DNA from: Kitasatospora kifunensis
GTDB taxonomy: Bacteria; Actinomycetota; Actinomycetes; Streptomycetales; Streptomycetaceae
Reading direction: 5' to 3'
Length of the DNA stretch: 64,000 nt
Assembly (NCBI RefSeq): GCF_014203855.1
Contig: NZ_JACHJV010000001.1
Coordinates: forward strand, 7,502,001-7,566,000
Positions within the stretch are counted from its first letter, which is position 1, and every line of letters begins with the position of its first letter. This document shows, piece by piece, positions 44,401-64,000 of the stretch. A program made the translations under genes and the position numbers. The notes under the pieces are model-generated. The model was not told the DNA's origin and ran no database searches. It saw nothing but the letters and a program-made list of their open reading frames with translations.

Positions 44401-47400
44401 GGCTGACTGCGCCGAACGGTCCCTCGCAGCAGCGGGTGATCCGGCAGGCGCTGGCGAGCGCCGGGCTGTCGGCGGCCGACGTGGACGCCGTTGAGGGGCA
44501 CGGGACCGGGACGCCGCTCGGCGACCCGATCGAGGCGCAGGCCCTGCTCGCGACCTATGGGCAGGATCGGGAACGGCCGCTCCTGCTCGGGTCGATCAAG
44601 TCGAACCTCGGGCACACCCAGGCGGCGGCCGGGGTGGCGGGCGTGATCAAGATGGTGCTGGCGATGCGGCATGGTGTGTTGCCGCAGACGCTGCACGTGG
44701 ACGCGCCGTCCGCGCACGTCGAGTGGTCCGAGGGCGCGGTGGCGCTGCTGACCGAGCCCACCCCGTGGCCGGCCGTCGAGCGGCCGTGGCGCGCGGGCGT
44801 CTCCTCGTTCGGGCTGAGCGGGACGAACGCGCATGTCGTGCTTGAGCAGGCCCCGGTGGCTTCGGAGGCTCCTGAGGCTGTGGCGGTGTCGCCGGCGGTG
44901 GTGCCGTGGGTGGTGTCGGGCAAGTCCGAGGCGGCTTTGGCTGCACAGCTGGCGGGTGTTGCCTCGGCCAGCGGTTCGCCGCTGGACGTGGGCTTCTCGC
45001 TGGCGGGTCGGACCGGCTTCGGACACCGCGCGGTGCTGCTCGATGGTGTGGAGGTGGCCCGGGGCGCGGCTGGTGACGGTACGTCGGCTGTGCTCTTCTC
45101 CGGCCAGGGCTCACAGCGCCTGGGCATGGGACGGGAGTTGTACGGCCGCTTCCCGGTGTTCGCCGAGGCGTTCGACGCGGTCTGCGCGGGGCTGGACGGG
45201 CAGTTGGAGCGGCCGTTGCGCGAGGTGGTCTGGGGCGAGGACGTCGAGCTGCTGAACCGGACGGTCTACGCCCAGGCCGGGCTGTTCGCGGTGGAGGTGG
45301 CGCTGTTCCGGCTGGTCGAATCCTTGGGCGTGCGGCCCGACTTCGTGGCCGGGCACTCGATCGGCGAGGTGGCCGCCGCGCACGTCGCGGGCGTGCTGTC
45401 GTTGGCGGACGCGTGCGTGCTGGTGGCGGCGCGGGGTCGGTTGATGGAGGCGCTGCCGGCCGGGGGTGCGATGGTCGCGGTGCAGGCCACCGAGGAGGAA
45501 GTCCGTCCGCTGCTGGGCGAGTTCGTCTCGCTCGCTGCGATCAACGGGCCCTCCTCCGTGGTGGTTTCCGGTGCGGCGGCGGAGGTCGAGGACATCCGTC
45601 TGCGATTCGAGGGGCAGGGGCGCAAGACGACCCGGTTGCGGGTGTCGCACGCGTTCCACTCGCCCTTGATGGAGCCGATGTTGGCGGACTTCCGCCAGGT
45701 CGTGGACGGGCTCACCTTCGCTGCCCCGCAGCTTCCGCTGGTCTCCAACGTGACGGGTGAGCTGGCCACCGCCGAGCTGGTGTGCGCGCCGGAGTACTGG
45801 GTGCGCCACGTCCGCGAGACCGTCCGGTTCGCCGACGGCCTGCGGGCGCTGACCGACGAAGGAGCCTCGCTCTTCCTGGAGTTGGGACCCGACGGCGTCC
45901 TGTCCGCCCTGGTCGAGGACGGTGTCGCCGCTCCCGCGCTGCGCAAGGGCCGCGACGAGGAGAGCGCGCTTCTCACCGCACTCGCCCGCCTGCACGTCGT
46001 TGGCCTGTCGCTCGACTGGTCCCGGGTCTTCGAGGGCACCGGCGCCCGCCGGGTCGAACTGCCCACCTACGCCTTCCAGCGCGAACGCTTCTGGCCCGTC
46101 CCGGCCGCTCGGTCGGGCGACGTGCGCGGCGCGGGCCTGACGCCCGCCGAACACCCGCTGTTGGCCGCGACCGTCCCGCTGGCCGACTCGCAGAGTGCGC
46201 TGCTGACCGGACGGCTCTCGCTGACCGCTCAGCCGTGGCTGGCCGACTACACGGTGAACGGCACGGTGGTCCTGTCGGCCACCGCCTGGCTGGAGTTGGC
46301 CCTGTGCGCTGCCGACCAGGTCGGGTGCGACCGGGTGGCCGAACTCACGCTCGCCGAGCCGCTGGTGCTCGGCGGGGACGGTGCGGCTGCGGTTCAGCTC
46401 TGGGTCGGCGCCCCCGACCAGGCGGGTGTGCGTGCTATCAGTTGCTACGCGCGCGACGCCGAGGCGGCACCGAATGCGCCGTGGACCCGGCACGCGTCGG
46501 GTTCACTGGTCACGGGGGAGCGGGTGGCGGACTTCGATGCCACGCTCTGGCCGCCACGCGATGCCGTCGCCGCCGAGCTGGCCGGCTTCTACGAGTTGGG
46601 CGAGTTCGGCCCGGTCTTCCAGACGGTGCAGTCGGTCTGGCTGCGTGGCGAGGAGGTCTTCGCCGAGGCGGCACTGCCGGGGCAGGTGGCTGATGCCGGG
46701 GCGTTCGGGCTGCATCCGGCGCTGCTGGAGGCCGCCGTGCAACTGGTCGGCTTTGCCGGCCTGGACGACCAGGAGCGGTTGGTGCCCGCCTGCTGGACCG
46801 GAGTCTCGCGCCATGCCGTGGGGGCCTCGACCGTCCGGCTGCGGATCAGTCGGCTGGGTGAGCGCGCGGTCTGCGTCGCGGTGGCCGACGTCGAGGGCGC
46901 GCCGGTGCTGTCGGTCGAGTCGCTGGCCCTCGCGGCACCGGTGGCCGCCGAGCTGCCCGCAGCCGACAACGGCCAGGACGGGCTGCTGCGCCTGGAGTGG
47001 GTACCGGCACCTGCGGCCCGGGTCGCGGAGCAGGCGCCCGGGCATGTCGTGCTCGGCGCTGACGTTGCTTCGCTGGCTGAGCTGTCGGGCGATGAGCCGC
47101 TGGTCATGGTGCCGCTCTCGGCAGACGGTGCGGATCTGCCGGGTTCGGTGCACGCGTTGACGGCTCGCACGCTCGAACTGGTGCAGGAGTGGCTGGCGGA
47201 GGCGCGCTTCGCCTCCTCGCGGCTGGTGTTCGTGACGCGCGGTGCGATCGAGGGCGATGATCTGGCCGCGGGCGCGGTCTGGGGCCTGGTGCGCGCGGCG
47301 CACTCGGAACATCCGGACCGGTTCGGCCTGCTGGACGTCGAGAAGGACGCGGACGTCACCACCGCGCTGCCGCTGCTGCCGGGCCTACTGGCCACCGGCG

Positions 47401-48797
47401 AAGCCCAGTTCACCGTCCGAGCCGGAGTGCTGCGGGTCGGCCGGTTGGCTCGGTTGGGTGCGGTGGAGGGTGTGGTGGGGTCCTGGGGTTCGGGGACGGT
47501 GTTGGTGACGGGTGGTACGGGTGGTCTGGGTCGTTTGGTGGCGCGGCATTTGGTGGTTGGGCATGGGGTGCGGAGTCTGTTGTTGGTGAGTCGTCGTGGG
47601 TTGGCGGCTGAGGGTGCGCAGGAGTTGGTGGCGGAGCTGTCGGGGTTGGGTGCGGAGGTTGGTGTCGCGGCGTGTGATGTGGCCGATCGCGAGGCGCTGG
47701 CGGCCGTCCTGGCGGGTGTGTCGCTGAGTGCGGTGGTGCATACGGCGGGTGTGCTGGATGACGGTGTGGTGACGTCGTTGACGTCCGAGCGGCTGTCTGC
47801 TGTGCTGCGGCCCAAGGTCGATGCGGCCTGGCATCTGCATGAGCTGACGGCTCATCACGATCTCACGGCCTTCGTCCTGTTCTCTTCCATCTCGGGTGTG
47901 ATGGGCAGTGCGGGTCAGGGCAACTACGCGGCGGGCAATGTCTTCCTCGACTGCTTGGCGCAGTACCGTCGTTCGCGTGGTCTGGCTGCTCAGTCGCTGG
48001 CCTGGGGTGCGTGGGCGCCGTCGGGTGGGATGACGAGCACGCTCTCCGAGGCGGATCTCCAGCGGCTCAACTCCTCCGGTGTCCCGCCGCTCACCGCTGC
48101 CCAGGGCTTGGCCCTGCTGGATGCCGCGATGGGTGTCGACGCCGCCTACCTTGTCCCACTCGGCCAGACCTCGGGCGCGATGCGGATGCCGGGCGAAGTG
48201 CCCGCCCTGCTCCGTGGCCTGGTCCGGGGGACCCGGCGGGCCGCGAGCACCTCGGGCGGCGCGGCCGGCACCGTGGCTGCCCTGGCCGCTCGGCTGCGCG
48301 AGCAGCGCGAGACGGAGCGGCTGCGCACCGTCGTGGGCCTGGTCCGCACCGAGGCGGCCAATGTCCTCGGGCACGCGGGCGCCAAGTCGGTCGACCCGTC
48401 CCAGGAGTTCCGCGACCTGGGCGTCGACTCGCTGACCGCCGTCGAACTGCGCAACCGGCTGACGGCCGTCACCGGCCTGCGGCTACCGGCCACCCTCGTC
48501 TTCGACTACCCCACCCCCACCGTCCTCGCCGAGCACCTCCTGCTTGAGCTGCTGGACGAGCCCGACGCGGCTGACAGCACCTCGATCCTGGCGGAACTCG
48601 ACCGCCTGGACGCCGTGTTGACTGCTGGCGACCCGGACGAACAGACCCGGGCGGCGATCTCGCTGCGGCTGCGCCAGCTGCTGGAGAAGTGCCGGGAGAC
48701 CGACGCGAACAGCGTGGTCGAGCGGATCGAATCCGCCAGTACGGATGAAGTCTTCGCATTCATTGACAACGAGCTCGGCCGTCTGAGCGACCGCTGA
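38484..48797 (+). CDS. Two-module type I polyketide synthase
   Basis: 3437 aa. It starts 17 nt after the previous PKS with a GGAAGCGG-type RBS, so translation is probably coupled. An N-terminal coiled-coil docking helix (ALRSSMKEAERLRRQNQKL) is followed by modules G and H, both KS-AT-DH-KR-ACP. A C-terminal docking domain ends in ASTDEVFAFIDNELGRL. KS, AT, KR and ACP sites are intact, both ATs are malonyl type and both KRs have LDD. Both DH domains lack catalytic residues, so both modules should give hydroxyls (C11 and C9). ACPs read GVDSL, not GFDSL, shared with module I. In nystatin/amphotericin the protein at this place has three modules and in candicidin four, so a two-module protein is a different division of labour. 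Confidence 0.93.
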   Translation: MTTTPQDKVVEALRSSMKEAERLRRQNQKLAAAATEPIAIVAMSCRYPGGVRTPEDLWTLVAEGTDAMSEYPVDRGWDLEALLAAGTDERGTSVSRRGGFLDTVADFDADFFGISPREATSMDPQQRLLLETSWEAFERAGLDPARLRGSRTGVFVGTNGQDYAYLLVRSLADATGDIGTGIAASATSGRISYTLGLEGPAVTVDTACSSSLVALHWAVQALRAGECSLALAGGVNVMSTPGSLMEFSRQGGLASDGRCKAFANAADGTGWAEGVGMLLLERLSDARRNGHEVLAVVRGSAVNQDGASNGFTAPNGPSQQRVIRQALASAGLSAADVDAVEGHGTGTPLGDPIEAQALLATYGQERAADRPLLLGSIKSNLGHTQAAAGVAGVIKMVLAMRHGVLPKTLHVDAPSAQVDWSAGRVELLKEAVKWPAVERPWRAGVSSFGISGTNAHVVLEQAPAASEAVSAPVVSSAVSPAVVPWVVSGKSEAALTAQLAGVASVAGSPLDVGFSLAGRTAFGHRAVLVDGVEIARGIAADRASAFLFSGQGSQCLGMGRELYGRFAVFAEAFDAVCAELDGQLELPLREVVWGEDEELLNQTVYAQAGLFAVEVALFRLMESWGVEPEFVAGHSIGEVAAAHVAGVLSLADACALVAARGRLMQALPVGGAMVAVQATEAEVLPLTGEFVSIAAINGPASVVVSGVAAEVEKIRLRFEGQGRKTTRLRVSHAFHSPLMEPMLAEFRQVVSGLSFAAPQLPLVSNVTGELATAELVCAPEYWVRHVRGAVRFADGLRALAAEGASAFLELGPDGVLSALVEEPDAVVAPALRKGQSEERALVSGLARLHVAGVRVEWSRFFEGAGARRVELPTYAFQRERYWPALAPAAGDLTAVGLAATDHPLLGAVIPLADSDAVLFTSRLSLAAQPWLAESAVDGAVVFPATGLLELVIRAGDQVGCDRVAELTLAAPLVLREGDSAVLQLRLGVPDESGARAVRIFSRGAGVVDGPWVEHASGVLVAGERVADFGEVVWPPRGAVAVDPEGLGGVRSAWRRGAEVFVEAGLEGESARDAGRFGLHPGLLASVAGAAGLVVGQDLVPLSWAGVSLHAAGASVVRARIVKLGEDSVSLAVADIDGEPVLSAESVTLGEQPEHQALGAPEVGSLLRLEWVPAPVVRGVEQAPGHVVLGVDVASLVELSGAESVVVVPLSEEGVELPGAVHALTARVLELVQEWLAEARFASSRLVFVTRGATAGEDLAAGAVWGLVRAAQSENPGRFVLVDLEVGAELPLGEVLAVGEPQVVVRGGVVCVGRLVRAGAGVGGAGWGSGTVLVTGGTGGLGRLVARHLVVGHGVRSLLLVSRRGLVAEGAQELVAELSGLGAEVGVAACDVADREALAAVLAGVSLSAVVHTAGVLDDGVVTSLTPERLSAVLRPKVDAAWHLHELTAHHDLAAFVLFSSISGVMGSAGQGNYAAGNVFLDCLAQYRRSRGLAAQSLAWGAWAPSGGMTSTLSEADLKRINSSGVPPLTAAQGLALLDAAMGVDEPTLVPLALTGGRVSPRGELPPIFSSLVKVPRRLAASTGAGTAAALAVRLAALREADRARHLVDLVRTEAAGVLGHGSAKSVDPAREFRDLGVDSLTALELRNRLTAVTGLRLPATLVFDYPTPAVLAERLLAELLDEHGDAELRTPAATVDLADPVVVVGMACRMPGGVRSPEELWELLAEGREGVADFPTDRGWDLEALFGAGEESRRVSATRRGGFLADLGEFDAGFFGISPREALAMDPQQRLLLETSWEAFERAGIDPVTLRGSRTGVFVGTTGQDYASLVFNSREDVEGHASTGLANSVISGRVSYNFGLEGPAVTIDTACSSSLVAMHLAAQSLRQGECSLALAGGVTVLSTPMSFLGFTRQGGLATDGRCKAFADAADGTGWSEGVGVLVLERLSDARRNGHEVLAVVRGSAVNQDGASNGLTAPNGPSQQRVIRQALASAGLSAADVDAVEGHGTGTPLGDPIEAQALLATYGQDRERPLLLGSIKSNLGHTQAAAGVAGVIKMVLAMRHGVLPQTLHVDAPSAHVEWSEGAVALLTEPTPWPAVERPWRAGVSSFGLSGTNAHVVLEQAPVASEAPEAVAVSPAVVPWVVSGKSEAALAAQLAGVASASGSPLDVGFSLAGRTGFGHRAVLLDGVEVARGAAGDGTSAVLFSGQGSQRLGMGRELYGRFPVFAEAFDAVCAGLDGQLERPLREVVWGEDVELLNRTVYAQAGLFAVEVALFRLVESLGVRPDFVAGHSIGEVAAAHVAGVLSLADACVLVAARGRLMEALPAGGAMVAVQATEEEVRPLLGEFVSLAAINGPSSVVVSGAAAEVEDIRLRFEGQGRKTTRLRVSHAFHSPLMEPMLADFRQVVDGLTFAAPQLPLVSNVTGELATAELVCAPEYWVRHVRETVRFADGLRALTDEGASLFLELGPDGVLSALVEDGVAAPALRKGRDEESALLTALARLHVVGLSLDWSRVFEGTGARRVELPTYAFQRERFWPVPAARSGDVRGAGLTPAEHPLLAATVPLADSQSALLTGRLSLTAQPWLADYTVNGTVVLSATAWLELALCAADQVGCDRVAELTLAEPLVLGGDGAAAVQLWVGAPDQAGVRAISCYARDAEAAPNAPWTRHASGSLVTGERVADFDATLWPPRDAVAAELAGFYELGEFGPVFQTVQSVWLRGEEVFAEAALPGQVADAGAFGLHPALLEAAVQLVGFAGLDDQERLVPACWTGVSRHAVGASTVRLRISRLGERAVCVAVADVEGAPVLSVESLALAAPVAAELPAADNGQDGLLRLEWVPAPAARVAEQAPGHVVLGADVASLAELSGDEPLVMVPLSADGADLPGSVHALTARTLELVQEWLAEARFASSRLVFVTRGAIEGDDLAAGAVWGLVRAAHSEHPDRFGLLDVEKDADVTTALPLLPGLLATGEAQFTVRAGVLRVGRLARLGAVEGVVGSWGSGTVLVTGGTGGLGRLVARHLVVGHGVRSLLLVSRRGLAAEGAQELVAELSGLGAEVGVAACDVADREALAAVLAGVSLSAVVHTAGVLDDGVVTSLTSERLSAVLRPKVDAAWHLHELTAHHDLTAFVLFSSISGVMGSAGQGNYAAGNVFLDCLAQYRRSRGLAAQSLAWGAWAPSGGMTSTLSEADLQRLNSSGVPPLTAAQGLALLDAAMGVDAAYLVPLGQTSGAMRMPGEVPALLRGLVRGTRRAASTSGGAAGTVAALAARLREQRETERLRTVVGLVRTEAANVLGHAGAKSVDPSQEFRDLGVDSLTAVELRNRLTAVTGLRLPATLVFDYPTPTVLAEHLLLELLDEPDAADSTSILAELDRLDAVLTAGDPDEQTRAAISLRLRQLLEKCRETDANSVVERIESASTDEVFAFIDNELGRLSDR
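38589..43527 (+). other. PKS module G: KS-AT(malonyl)-inactive DH-KR-ACP
   Basis: KS from residue 36 (IVAMSCRYPGG, Ala for the usual Gly), AT near 546, DH near 901, KR near 1330, ACP near 1636. DH is dead: the catalytic His is Ser934 (AESAVDG), the Asp is Ala1084 (HPGLLASVAG), and the YGPAFQG stretch is deleted. KR intact, B-type. Predicted C11 hydroxyl. Confidence 0.9.
43578..48560 (+). other. PKS module H: KS-AT(malonyl)-inactive DH-KR-ACP
   Basis: KS from residue 1699, AT near 2202, DH near 2556, KR near 3005, ACP near 3312. DH: His replaced by Tyr2589 (ADYTVNG), motif Pro by Ser, Asp by Glu2749 (HPALLEAAV). KR intact, B-type and almost identical to that of module G. Predicted C9 hydroxyl. 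Confidence 0.9.
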
Positions 48798-48834
48798 TCC
48801 GACTCTCGTCATCACAGGAAGGTTCCTCACTCCC

Positions 48835-64000
<15,166 letters not shown>

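Noticed and set aside
41184..48100. Enoylreductase domains in the two-module PKS
   Set aside because: Spacing between DH and KR fits only the KR structural half; no ER cofactor motif is visible anywhere in the eleven modules.

Overview
The window reads as streptomycete DNA (Streptomyces or a close relative such as Kitasatospora). GC content is very high with strong G/C at third codon positions, GTG starts are frequent, and genes sit behind GGAAGGA/AGGAGGA ribosome binding sites. Most of it is the 3' (late-extension) part of a polyene-type macrolide polyketide cluster. The left edge is an unrelated tandem gene family.

Region 1, about 1-5860: one partial and three complete paralogous genes, all on the + strand. 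They encode proteins of unknown function with a conserved ~270-residue beta-rich head, a middle of short repeats, and tails that differ or are shuffled between copies. Leader sequences with the same RBS precede each complete copy. Between copies 2 and 3 lies a scar: a 69-bp piece of the 3' end of the downstream alcohol dehydrogenase gene, fused to an orphan tail of the repeat family. Region 2, about 5863-7702: a zinc alcohol dehydrogenase and an SDR oxidoreductase, probably a two-gene operon on the - strand, closed by a hairpin shared with copy 3.

Region 3, 8050-64000: the polyketide cluster. First comes a GDP-mannose 4,6-dehydratase (first committed step to mycosamine or perosamine). Next is a small - strand gene for a chorismate-mutase-fold protein. 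Then three collinear type I PKS genes follow, with six modules (9517 aa), two modules (3437 aa) and three modules plus a thioesterase start (at least 5055 aa, running off the window). I call the 11 modules A to K. All KS, AT and ACP active-site motifs are present. Every AT looks malonyl-specific except module C (methylmalonyl, YASH signature). The six-module protein has the layout known for NysI/AmphI/FscD: a DH-KR module, KR-only modules, methylmalonyl third, dead KR fifth. Five modules follow, three with dead DH domains (G, H, I) and one with a dead KR (J).

Counting back from the thioesterase gives this predicted carbon skeleton (inference): C22=C23 from A, C21-OH from B (sugar site), C19-OH and C18-methyl from C, C17-OH from D, C15 ketone from E (hemiketal carbon), hydroxyls at C13, C11, C9 and C7 from F to I, a C5 ketone from J, and C3-OH or C2=C3 from K. 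This C15/C18/C21 register is that of the 38-membered aromatic heptaenes (candicidin, partricin, perimycin), not that of amphotericin (C13/C16/C19). A chorismate-mutase-like gene beside the PKS would suit a 4-aminophenyl-type starter, which is a testable hypothesis.

Regulation: three sites resemble the operator of PAS-LuxR polyene regulators (PimM type). One lies upstream of the dehydratase. Two lie in the divergent gap between the chorismate-mutase-like gene and the first PKS gene. A perfect 20-bp hairpin separates the convergent dehydratase and chorismate-mutase-like genes. No tRNA, rRNA, CRISPR array, insertion sequence or transposase was seen.
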